Source: Nanobdellota archaeon
GTDB lineage: Archaea; Nanobdellota; Nanobdellia; Woesearchaeales; GW2011-AR9
DNA: 11,973 nucleotides
NCBI GenBank assembly: GCA_030695685.1
Contig: JAUYPT010000088.1
Coordinates: 1-11,973 of the forward strand
Direction: 5' to 3'
Below the pieces are notes generated by a model. It did not search any database. It was given only the letters and a program-made list of their open reading frames with translations, and was not told where the DNA came from. A program made the translations under genes and the position numbers. Of this stretch, positions 1 through 5,338 are shown piece after piece (within the stretch, counting starts at the first letter, position 1; each line of letters starts with the position of its first letter).

Positions 1-1542
1 GCAGATCTTGCCGCCGAGAATGTTATCCGCGAGAAAGGTGATAAAAAAAGTTATACTGTCGCTGCCGGGATTACTCCCAGCGGCACTGTTCACATCGGCA
101 ATTTTCGGGAGATTATTACCGTTGATCTTGTCAAAAGAGCATTAGAAAAAAAGGGAAAAAAAGTGAGGTTTATTTATTCCTGGGATAATTATGATGTCTT
201 TCGGAAAGTGCCGTTAAATATGCCCCAGCAGGATATCTTGCAGCAATTTCTGCGCAAGCCGATCGTGGATACGCCAGATACCTTTGGCTGCCATCACAGT
301 TATGCAGAGCATAACCAGGCAGCAGTGGAGCGGGACGTTCCCAAAGTCGGCATTTTTCCGGAATTTCTGTATCAGGCAGATAAATACCGCCGTGGCGAAT
401 ATGTTGCCGGCATTAAAAAAGCATTGGAGCATACGGAAACGATCAAAAAAATCCTCAATCAGTATCGTGAGGAACCAGTAGAAGAAAACTGGCTGCCGAT
501 TACGCTCTTTTGTGAAAAATGCGGCAAGGATACGTTAACAGAACTAAAATGGATTGAAGGCTATCAGATTAAGTATAAGTGCGAGTGCGGCCATACTGAA
601 GCTTTTGACTTTCGAAAAAAAACCATCGTGAAATTAAAATGGCGGGTAGACTGGCCGATGCGCTGGAATTATGAGCAAGTTGATTTTGAGCCCGGCGGCA
701 AGGATCATTCTACTGTTGGGGGAAGTTATGATACCGGCAAACAGATTGTGAAAGACGTCTACAATTTTGAAGCTCCTACCTATGTGCGGTATGATTTTAT
801 CAGCATTAAAGGCGGCGCGGGAAAAATGTCCAGTTCCAGTGGTGAGGTCGTTGATCTCGGCGATGTGTTGCAGATTTATGAGCCAGAACTTGTGCGTTGG
901 TTATTCTCTGGAACCAGACCAAATAAAGAATTTAGCATTTCCTTTGATCTTGATGTGCTTAAAATTTACGAAGATTTTGATAAGTGCGAGCGGATTTATT
1001 TCGGCGTGGAAAAAGTGAATGATAAAGAAACGGAAAAGCAAAAAGTTGCCTACAAATTAAGTTCTATCGGCGAAATTCCAACAACCATGCCCTACCAGCC
1101 TGGATTCCGCCATTTGACCACAGTTTTACAAATCCATAATCTTGATGTCGAGAAAGTGATTGGTTTTTTTGAACAGGAATTGAAAAACGAGCATGACCGG
1201 AAACGAGTACGAGTTCGGGCGGAATGCGCGAAAAACTGGCTGCAATTGTATGCGCCGGAGGAATTTACATTTGCAGTGCAGGAAAAATCAGTACATCCAG
1301 TTACTGAATCCCAACGCAAAATGCTCCATGCCTTAGCGGAAAAATTAGAAGAAAGAGAATGGACGGATGTTGACCTGCATGAGGAAATATATATCTTGTG
1401 CAAAAATTATGACCTAGAACCGAAAGACTTTTTTACTTTGGCCTATCGGGTGCTGATCAATAAAGACAAAGGGCCTCGGCTGGCATCATTTATCCTGGAG
1501 ATAGGCAGGAAAAAAGTGGCTTCTTTATTACAAAAAGTGTAA
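1..1542 (+). CDS. lysS: Class I lysyl-tRNA synthetase (5' end outside window)
   Basis: Charges tRNA-Lys with lysine in the cytoplasm, using the class I (Rossmann) fold typical of archaea rather than the class II bacterial LysU/LysS fold. The open frame runs from base 1, so the start codon lies just upstream. By comparison with the family's usual 510-530 residues, only a few residues are missing from the 513 seen. The class I signature TPSGTVHIGN is at window residues 25-34 and the KMSSS loop at about 275-279. A Cys2-Cys2 zinc knuckle (CEKC...CECG, Cys at about 171, 174, 194, 196) sits in the inserted domain. The C-terminal part is the helical anticodon-binding region. A GTG at 163 is internal and is not the start, because the HIGH motif lies upstream of it. 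The next gene follows 10 nt after the stop. Identification is firm from the motifs. Confidence 0.97.
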   Translation, partial: ADLAAENVIREKGDKKSYTVAAGITPSGTVHIGNFREIITVDLVKRALEKKGKKVRFIYSWDNYDVFRKVPLNMPQQDILQQFLRKPIVDTPDTFGCHHSYAEHNQAAVERDVPKVGIFPEFLYQADKYRRGEYVAGIKKALEHTETIKKILNQYREEPVEENWLPITLFCEKCGKDTLTELKWIEGYQIKYKCECGHTEAFDFRKKTIVKLKWRVDWPMRWNYEQVDFEPGGKDHSTVGGSYDTGKQIVKDVYNFEAPTYVRYDFISIKGGAGKMSSSSGEVVDLGDVLQIYEPELVRWLFSGTRPNKEFSISFDLDVLKIYEDFDKCERIYFGVEKVNDKETEKQKVAYKLSSIGEIPTTMPYQPGFRHLTTVLQIHNLDVEKVIGFFEQELKNEHDRKRVRVRAECAKNWLQLYAPEEFTFAVQEKSVHPVTESQRKMLHALAEKLEEREWTDVDLHEEIYILCKNYDLEPKDFFTLAYRVLINKDKGPRLASFILEIGRKKVASLLQKV

Positions 1543-1549
1543 GGAGGAG
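1543..1549 (+). promoter_or_regulatory. Shine-Dalgarno GGAGGAG of the 98-aa gene
   Basis: GGAGGAG lies immediately after the lysS stop codon and about 5 nt before the ATG at 1553. It matches the archaeal anti-SD and fixes that start. It is one of the clearest ribosome binding sites in the window and fits an internal operon gene. Confidence 0.8.
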
Positions 1550-1552
1550 AAG

Positions 1553-1849
1553 ATGACAAAAACAATAGAGATATTAGAACACTCTGTGCTGAGAGGAGTA
1601 CATAAAGTGATTAGTTCTTTAGAACAAAAGCCGCAGATAAATACTGCAGGCATCATTGAGGAATTGGAATATATTGTCAAGCCCAATAATGTCGATCCTC
1701 TGAATGGTATAATAGAACTACCGCCTGTTTACCACGATGTCAGAAACTATTACGACCAGGCAAAGACGGCATTAGAAAAGGGCGAAACATTTCATAACCA
1801 AATTAATGCGATGCAGTTTTTAAACGGCATTAAGCAGAAATATTCTTAA
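1553..1849 (+). CDS. Small hypothetical protein, 98 aa, co-transcribed with lysS
   Basis: I do not recognise this protein. It is soluble, with no signal peptide or membrane segment. It begins with an amphipathic helical stretch (IEILEHSVLRGVHKVISSL), has a Pro-rich centre (about residues 55-65, with ELPPVYHD) and ends with another helical segment. The ATG at 1553 is supported by a strong SD and by the 10-nt gap to the lysS stop, so it is probably read from the same transcript. Downstream there is only 40 nt before a converging gene. Reality as a gene is well supported by the SD and spacing; function is unknown. Confidence 0.75.
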   Translation: MTKTIEILEHSVLRGVHKVISSLEQKPQINTAGIIEELEYIVKPNNVDPLNGIIELPPVYHDVRNYYDQAKTALEKGETFHNQINAMQFLNGIKQKYS

Positions 1850-1870
1850 TTTTTTTGATTTTAATTTTTA
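1850..1870 (+). terminator. Candidate oligo-T terminator after the lysS operon
   Basis: Right after the stop codon there are T-rich runs (TTTTTTTG, then TTTTAATTTTTA) in the 40-nt gap between converging genes. Archaeal RNA polymerase commonly stops at oligo-T tracts without needing a hairpin. This is inference from composition only. Confidence 0.45.
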
Positions 1871-1889
1871 CAATAACGGGTTCTTGTTC

Positions 1890-2222
1890 TTAATGTTGTT
1901 TATAATAATCCACAAGAATATCATTCAATCTTTTATGGTCTGCTGTATTTGGAATATTATAACTATTTTTCCAAGTAGATTTATCAAGAAGAACTTTTCC
2001 AGAAACCATTACTAATTGGCCATCTGAAAAGAGTCTAGTATAAATAGGATCATTACAGGGAACACTCATATATGTTGGAGTTATAATAAATTCATGTTCT
2101 CTTCCATTAGATCCCGTTTGAAGTCCAGTATATAAGAAAAACGTTGGCCAATTTACTTCTATAGGCTTACTATAGTTCATCAAATATCTTTCTCCAACTT
2201 GTGGTTGTTCAGTTCTTTCCAT
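1890..2222 (-). CDS. Hypothetical protein, 110 aa
   Basis: I do not recognise a family. The protein is soluble and beta-rich in appearance: it opens with MERTEQPQVGERYLMNYSKP and has alternating hydrophobic/polar strands (VNWPTFFLYTGL, HEFIITPTYMSV, GQLVMVSGKVLL), suggesting a small barrel or sandwich. It has no signal peptide or TM segment. The ATG at 2222 is supported by a TATA-like TTTATG about 25 nt upstream (2244-2249), implying a leaderless mRNA. Its base composition is noticeably more AT-rich than lysS, which may reflect weak conservation or acquisition. It converges on the 98-aa gene and lies downstream of the intron-containing tRNA-Leu on the same strand. Moderately confident it is a real gene. 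Confidence 0.6.
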   Translation of the reverse strand: MERTEQPQVGERYLMNYSKPIEVNWPTFFLYTGLQTGSNGREHEFIITPTYMSVPCNDPIYTRLFSDGQLVMVSGKVLLDKSTWKNSYNIPNTADHKRLNDILVDYYKQH

Positions 2223-2243
2223 AGTAAATATAGATAATTTTCA

Positions 2244-2249
2244 TAAATT
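2244..2249 (-). promoter_or_regulatory. TATA-like box of the 110-aa gene
   Basis: On the minus strand, AAATTTATGA is centred about 25 nt upstream of the ATG at 2222, the usual geometry for a leaderless archaeal transcript. Confidence 0.4.
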
Positions 2250-2261
2250 TCAGCTTTTCAC

Positions 2262-2273
2262 AAAAATAAAAAA
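2262..2273 (-). terminator. Oligo-T terminator of the tRNA-Leu gene
   Basis: The minus strand reads TTTTTTATTTTT immediately after the tRNA discriminator base. A T-tract right behind a tRNA 3' end is the usual archaeal termination signal. No CCA is encoded, so the CCA end must be added after processing. Confidence 0.65.
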
Positions 2274-2287
2274 TGTGGACGGCAGGG

Positions 2288-2375
2288 TTTTCGAGTAGTT
2301 ACGCTATTATGCATTGTCGTGGGATTTCCGTAAGGAACATCTCACTTGAATACTATTCGCCTAGTGTAACTGGCG
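2288..2375 (-). other. tRNA-Leu intron 3, 88 nt, in the T-loop (59/60)
   Basis: Outer T-stem GCAGG/CCTGC, central helix TTCG/CGAA, and two identical 3-nt bulges AAC form a perfect bulge-helix-bulge core. Inside it AGTTAC/GTAACT (6 bp) continues the stem after a small internal loop. Cutting AA|C on both sides restores the T-loop TTCGAAC. The intron also holds two further hairpins: CGCC/GGCG, and a 10-bp stem closing on TTCC-TTAC-GGAA. It is too short to encode a homing endonuclease. Confidence 0.87.
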
Positions 2376-2407
2376 TTCGAACCTGCGTAGGCACTAAGCC
2401 AATAGGT

Positions 2408-2426
2408 ATCTTCTCATTAATCTGAG
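2408..2426 (-). other. tRNA-Leu intron 2, 19 nt, canonical 37/38 position
   Basis: It lies between G37 and A38 in the anticodon loop. The intron folds through CTCA/TGAG with a 6-nt loop. The helix between the bulges is CTT/AAG, three pairs plus an A-G mismatch when the canonical 4-bp register is used, so this bulge-helix-bulge is slightly relaxed. Removing it yields loop CTTAGGA, which closes perfectly on stem ATAGG/CCTAT. Confidence 0.85.
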
Positions 2427-2442
2427 CCTAAGCCTATCCCGT

Positions 2443-2491
2443 TTGGTCTGAAATCGAAGATTTTGGACTTATGAAAATCCCTGATTTTCAG
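2443..2491 (-). other. tRNA-Leu intron 1, 49 nt, in the D-loop (about 21/22)
   Basis: A textbook bulge-helix-bulge: outer D-stem CCG/CGG, central 4-bp helix GGTC/GACC, 3-nt bulges AAC (5' side) and AAA (3' side), and an inner helix TGAAA/TTTCA continuing past one bulged A. Cutting after the second bulge base gives a D-loop of GAGTGGTCAAA, which has the conserved A14, G15, GG and A21. D-loop introns are non-canonical; they are known from some archaea and need a splicing endonuclease with relaxed specificity. Confidence 0.88.
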
Positions 2492-2530
2492 TTGACCACT
2501 CCGGCACGTCCACAGGAACTTCAGTGAATA

Positions 2531-2567
2531 TGGACGCTGAAAGGATATTTCCTTTGTTTGCGTCCAC
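2531..2567 (-). promoter_or_regulatory. tRNA-Leu promoter region inside a 7+5-bp palindrome
   Basis: On the minus strand GGAAATATCC (2541-2550) is a TATA-like sequence about 30 nt upstream of the mature tRNA 5' end. It lies in the loop of a strong inverted repeat (TGGACGC/GCGTCCA with AAAGG/CCTTT inside). The outer arm copies the tRNA acceptor sequence GTGGACG. Promoter assignment is by spacing only. Confidence 0.4.
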
Positions 2568-2627
2568 ATAATTCTTATTCAGCTTTTTGTTTCATTATTT
2601 TTATATCTTTCTGTTGTTCTTCCATAA

Positions 2628-2637
2628 AGCTTAAAAA
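2628..2637 (+). promoter_or_regulatory. TATA-like box of the cysteine-repeat gene
   Basis: GCTTAAAAAT lies about 25 nt before the ATG at 2660, the same leaderless geometry as at neighbouring genes, which supports that start over the upstream TTG. Confidence 0.4.
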
Positions 2638-2659
2638 TTGTCTTTTAATTGCTCTATCA

Positions 2660-3340
2660 ATGATAAAACTTATCACTGTAATATTGTTAATCACTCTTGT
2701 TTTTAGTACTGCCTGTACTATTACAGGCGGCACTGTTAAAGATACCGGTGAATGCAGTTCTCTGGAAGGAGCAGCGAAAGATGATTGTTATTCAGAAGCA
2801 TTGCAGTGCAGTAAAATTGAGAGCAAAATCGTCCGTGATTCCTGCGTCGCCAATTTAGCCAAAGAAAAGCAAGATTTGGAAGTCTGTGACCTTATCCAGT
2901 CCTCTTCCACCAAAGGCTATTGCCAGGAGCAGATCGCACTTCTTCGGAATGACCAGACTATCTGTCGTGATATTAAAGATCAGTACTGGGAAGACGAATG
3001 CCATTTCCATTTAGGTGTTAAAGACAATGAAGATACGTTTTGTTCATTTATTCACACTCAGGAACGCCGGGAAGGCTGTTTTAACACTATCGCCTTGGCA
3101 ACGAATAATACTTTATTTTGTGACTTTTTAACTGCGCCGGCAGATGATACTTGCATCTATACAATAGCGCAGAACCTTCAGAATAGTACAACCTGCAACG
3201 AAATTTCAGAAAGCCTCGGCCGGGATGTCTGCTGGTCTAAAATTGCCAGATTGCGTAACGACGGAACATTATGCCAGACTATCACCAGCAGTGCAGTGAA
3301 AGAAGTTTGTCTCGGTTATTTTCCTGAATTAAAGAAATAA
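2660..3340 (+). CDS. Exported cysteine-repeat protein, probable lipoprotein, 226 aa
   Basis: Start taken as ATG 2660, because the hydrophobic signal peptide begins exactly there (MIKLITVILLITLVFSTAC). A TTG-initiated extension to 2558 would bury the signal and overlap the tRNA promoter palindrome. STAC with Cys19 resembles a lipobox, so the mature protein may be lipid-anchored outside the membrane. The rest is built from about eight units containing Cys-x2-[I/L]-x7/8-Cys. First cysteines lie at 50, 76, 102, 128, 154, 179 and 205 and second cysteines at 62, 88, 114, 140, 165, 191 and 217, a nearly exact 26-residue period, with an earlier pair at 32/43. This suggests a helical-hairpin solenoid, each unit held by a disulfide. 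Function unknown; binding or cell-surface scaffolding is a guess. It converges with the eL37 gene 6 nt away. Confidence 0.85.
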   Translation: MIKLITVILLITLVFSTACTITGGTVKDTGECSSLEGAAKDDCYSEALQCSKIESKIVRDSCVANLAKEKQDLEVCDLIQSSSTKGYCQEQIALLRNDQTICRDIKDQYWEDECHFHLGVKDNEDTFCSFIHTQERREGCFNTIALATNNTLFCDFLTAPADDTCIYTIAQNLQNSTTCNEISESLGRDVCWSKIARLRNDGTLCQTITSSAVKEVCLGYFPELKK

Positions 3341-3346
3341 TAATAA

Positions 3347-3526
3347 CTATTTTTTAGAATTTGTTTTTTTATTCCACTTATAGCGCCGCAATTTTGCTCT
3401 AGCACCATAACCGCAGGAAGCACAGCGCTTCTTCCGAATATGATACGCTCTTTTGCCGCAGCGCCTACAAGGAATGTGCGTTTTCTTGCCGCTTTTCTTT
3501 CCATGGCTTGCGGTTCCTTTAGACAT
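3347..3526 (-). CDS. rpl37e: Ribosomal protein eL37, 59 aa
   Basis: A small basic zinc-ribbon protein of the large ribosomal subunit, found in archaea and eukaryotes. The frame from ATG 3526 begins MSKGTASHGKKSGKKTHIPC, the family's N-terminal signature. It has two CxxC pairs (Cys20/23 and Cys35/38) that bind zinc, followed by the basic GYGARAKLRRYKWN tail. Length matches the family (about 56-62 aa). A GAGG element lies about 9 nt upstream of the ATG. It is the second gene after LSm on the same strand, separated by 25 nt, so the two are probably one transcript; this adjacency is widely seen in archaea. A longer overlapping frame on the same strand (3316-3504) is a shadow. Confidence 0.96.
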   Translation of the reverse strand: MSKGTASHGKKSGKKTHIPCRRCGKRAYHIRKKRCASCGYGARAKLRRYKWNKKTNSKK

Positions 3527-3551
3527 TTTTTATTTCCTCTGTAAATTAAAT

Positions 3552-3779
3552 TTATGCTGGAGAAATGATGGTAATGGTATCTCCTCGAATAAAAACATTC
3601 CCTAACTTCCGTTTTACATCGCCATTATGATGCTCATCAGCGTCGCTCAGAACAACATTGATATGAATATCAAATGCTTTCAATTTTCCGACGTAACGGT
3701 AGCCGTTTTTCAGGTCAACCATGACGGTTTTATTTCGTGCTGCGTTTAAAGTATCTAAAGGTCTTGAATTTTCTTCCAT
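3552..3779 (-). CDS. Sm-like archaeal protein (LSm/SmAP), 75 aa
   Basis: Forms heptameric or hexameric RNA-binding rings that bind U-rich RNA, implicated in RNA stability and tRNA processing. The Sm1 motif is visible in the stretch from VMVDLKNGYRYVGKLKAFD to NVVLSDADE (about residues 19-50), and Sm2 in LGNVFIRGDTITII (about 60-73). Length 75 aa is normal for an SmAP. ATG 3779 is preferred over a GTG four codons upstream (3791), because MEENSRPLD is the usual kind of short N-terminus and the upstream codons would collide with the only SD-like G-rich stretch. It leads the LSm-eL37 pair, with a strong TATA box upstream. Confidence 0.95.
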   Translation of the reverse strand: MEENSRPLDTLNAARNKTVMVDLKNGYRYVGKLKAFDIHINVVLSDADEHHNGDVKRKLGNVFIRGDTITIISPA

Positions 3780-3825
3780 TTTTTGGTACACACCCCACTG
3801 TGATTAGTATAAAATAAGAGAGATG

Positions 3826-3834
3826 ATATATAAA
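3826..3834 (-). promoter_or_regulatory. TATA box of the LSm-eL37 operon
   Basis: Minus strand TTTATATAT, the best TATA match in this intergenic gap, would give a start about 20-25 nt upstream of the LSm ATG. A second TATA-like TTTTATAC at 3807-3815 would give a leaderless transcript instead; which is used cannot be told from sequence. Confidence 0.6.
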
Positions 3835-3850
3835 TGTTTCTGAAATGATT

Positions 3851-5005
3851 TCAGTTAATGCGCTTGCCGTTTTCATAGACGACCATCTCTCGTTTGCGCA
3901 ATTCTTCAAAAAATGGTTCCGGCGGGACAACACCTTCTGGTGCAAACGAGCCTTTTTCAGTAATCACTCCTTTTTTAACCATCTGGGCGATAATGCTTGC
4001 CGGAAGGCCTGTATCAATATTGCAGCCGGCATCTTCCCATCCTTTAAGTGTCGGCACTTTACACTGCATTAAAATGGTCTTTTTCTTGCTGCCTGCTTTC
4101 CCTTCTATCTTGACAAATAAATCTTCTTTTTCAGCATACCCTTGCGGCGGTTTAATATTTTTTAAAATTTCATTTGTAACATCATTTGGTATTATTTTTA
4201 CGCCATTAACATTAATTTCCTCATAGCTCCCAAAGCCAAGTTCGATCAGTGTATTTATCTTGTCGAAGGAATGAGGGGGAAATTCCGCCAGAAAATGAAC
4301 TTTCTGTAATCCTTTATCTTTATAATAATGGTAAAAAGTATATGGTTCCGGATGCCGTACATAGAACATCTTCTGTTTCCCGACAAAGGCATCATTATAA
4401 GTATCGAGTGAATCTAACGGTATTGATTTGACTATTTTTCCCTGTTCAATATTTGTTGCCGGATCGGTAAACTCTTCAATAATGCTGGGCATGGAAAAGG
4501 GAACGACAAATTGTTTAATATTGGAATTCCAGGCATAACCAACATCAATCTTGTGCAACGTATCAAATTTTTCAGCGGCATAGCGGAGCATGATATTGCC
4601 AATTCCCGGAACGGACCCGCAGCCGGTGATATGAATTAATCCTTTTGCCTTCAGCGCTTTGTCCAGCTTAAACTGGTCCTTGGTCATTGTACCATCAGAT
4701 GCACCGAGATCCAACGAATTGACATTAGAACGCAGACACGCCTTAAGGATGTGTAGATTCCAATCGCCTTCAACACAGTTAACAACAACATCAGCTTTTG
4801 ATTTTGTAATCATCTTTGTCATCTCTGTAACATGAGCAGCATCAAAATAGTGAAACCTTGCTTTTTTGTAGCTTTTAAGGATATAATCTAGTCTTTGCTT
4901 ATTCCTGCCGCAGAGCAAAACGGTATATCCTTTTTCCAGAAGATCTTTGGAAACAATCTTTCCTTGTAACCCTGTAGCGCCTAAAACAACAAAATCAAAC
5001 TTCAT
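3851..5005 (-). CDS. Saccharopine dehydrogenase-family oxidoreductase, 384 aa
   Basis: An NAD(P)-dependent enzyme of the saccharopine dehydrogenase/carboxynorspermidine synthase superfamily. The N-terminal Rossmann fold has the dinucleotide loop GATGLQGKIV (residues 9-18) followed by a second strand ending CGRN, where cofactor specificity is set. AADVVVNCVEG-type strand and GCGSVPGIGN follow in the usual places. The C-terminal region carries the family's GVVPPEPFFEEL ending. Full length. The ATG at 5005 has a TATA box 25-30 nt upstream and no SD, so it is likely leaderless. It stands alone, with no lysine or polyamine biosynthesis genes nearby, so the substrate cannot be assigned; an opine or amino-acid C-N ligating/cleaving reaction is plausible for the family. 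Confidence 0.85.
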   Translation of the reverse strand: MKFDFVVLGATGLQGKIVSKDLLEKGYTVLLCGRNKQRLDYILKSYKKARFHYFDAAHVTEMTKMITKSKADVVVNCVEGDWNLHILKACLRSNVNSLDLGASDGTMTKDQFKLDKALKAKGLIHITGCGSVPGIGNIMLRYAAEKFDTLHKIDVGYAWNSNIKQFVVPFSMPSIIEEFTDPATNIEQGKIVKSIPLDSLDTYNDAFVGKQKMFYVRHPEPYTFYHYYKDKGLQKVHFLAEFPPHSFDKINTLIELGFGSYEEINVNGVKIIPNDVTNEILKNIKPPQGYAEKEDLFVKIEGKAGSKKKTILMQCKVPTLKGWEDAGCNIDTGLPASIIAQMVKKGVITEKGSFAPEGVVPPEPFFEELRKREMVVYENGKRIN

Positions 5006-5029
5006 TTTAGGAGAAGTACTATTTTTGAG

Positions 5030-5037
5030 TATAAAAA
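5030..5037 (-). promoter_or_regulatory. TATA box of the saccharopine dehydrogenase-family gene
   Basis: Minus strand TTTTTATA centred about 28 nt before the ATG at 5005, with no Shine-Dalgarno between them; a leaderless promoter is inferred. Confidence 0.6.
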
Positions 5038-5063
5038 GCTAGCGTTTTTGAGTATGTATTAAA

Positions 5064-5315
5064 TTAAGTCTGCCTGCCTGGCCACAAGGTGAGCGGAACT
5101 AAACGATTCGTATACTGAAAGAACGAATTAATCATAAATTAATGGTTTGTTCTTTCATATATAGCTCGCCTACGAGATGAACTAAATAATTACGAAATTA
5201 TTGCACGCTCGCTATAAGACCTAGTTAGGTTCAAAACCAAACGAGAAAACATCATCTTTGTCAAACAATTACATAGCGTGGTTTTGTGAAGCGAACGGCC
5301 CGCAGGCAGACTTAA
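5064..5315. other. 252-bp non-coding element with perfect 14-bp terminal inverted repeats
   Basis: TTAAGTCTGCCTGC (5064-5077) is matched by its exact complement at 5302-5315, and GGCC/GGCC (5080-5083, 5297-5300) extends the stem. Inside are nested hairpins. GGTGAGC/GCTCGCC (5088-5094, 5164-5170; one G-U pair if the plus strand is the RNA) encloses TGAAAGAAC/GTTCTTTCA (5116-5124, 5149-5157). AATAATT/AATTATT (5185-5191, 5196-5202) has a 4-nt loop. CACGCT/AGCGTG (5204-5209, 5275-5280) follows. GAACTAAA occurs twice (5096, 5179). No credible coding frame fills this 330-nt gap. Two readings fit: a MITE-like element, with TTAA at both outer ends as possible target duplication, or a structured RNA gene. 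I could not match it to SRP RNA, RNase P RNA, 5S or a tRNA. The inverted repeats are certain; their meaning is not. Confidence 0.55.
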
Positions 5316-5338
5316 CACGTACATTTTTGAAAAATATC

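Larger units (their letters stand above)
2274..2513 (-). tRNA. tRNA-Leu(UAG) interrupted by three introns
   Basis: Four exons (2492-2513, 2427-2442, 2376-2407, 2274-2287) join into an 84-nt type II tRNA with every helix fully paired: acceptor GTGGACG/CGTCCAC, D-stem CCG/CGG, anticodon stem ATAGG/CCTAT, T-stem GCAGG/CCTGC. Conserved bases are in place: T8, A14, G15 with C48, G18G19, A21, T33, G37, T-loop TTCGAAC. The anticodon loop is CTTAGGA with anticodon TAG (2428-2430), reading CUA/CUN leucine codons. A long variable arm (GGC/GCC stem) and discriminator A73 agree with archaeal tRNA-Leu. The three intervening sequences (2443-2491, 2408-2426, 2288-2375) each sit in a bulge-helix-bulge or close variant. 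CCA is not encoded. An oligo-T tract follows. Seen directly: the pairings. Inferred: exact splice sites, from the rule of cutting after the second bulge nucleotide. Confidence 0.92.

Noticed and set aside
2443..2491. Box C/D guide RNA inside tRNA intron 1
   Set aside because: CTGA is present at the start, but there is no matching box C or second box pair.
2274..2513. Reading the closed-stem 240-nt RNA as SRP RNA, RNase P RNA or a tmRNA
   Set aside because: No SRP helix 8 motif, no RNase P conserved regions and no tmRNA T-arm next to the acceptor stem. The three-intron tRNA explains every conserved part.
2558..2659. N-terminal extension of the cysteine-repeat protein from a TTG at 2558
   Set aside because: It would start inside the tRNA promoter palindrome and place 34 residues in front of a good signal peptide.
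3316..3504. 62-residue minus-strand frame over the eL37 gene
   Set aside because: It is an out-of-phase shadow; the real eL37 frame is 3347-3526.
3780..3791. GTG start for the LSm gene four codons upstream
   Set aside because: The ATG at 3779 gives the usual SmAP length and N-terminus.
5064..5315. A second intron-containing tRNA on either strand
   Set aside because: GTCTGCC/GGCAGAC could be an acceptor and TTAGG-TTCAAAA-CCAAA looks like a T-arm, but no consistent D-arm, anticodon arm or discriminator could be assembled.
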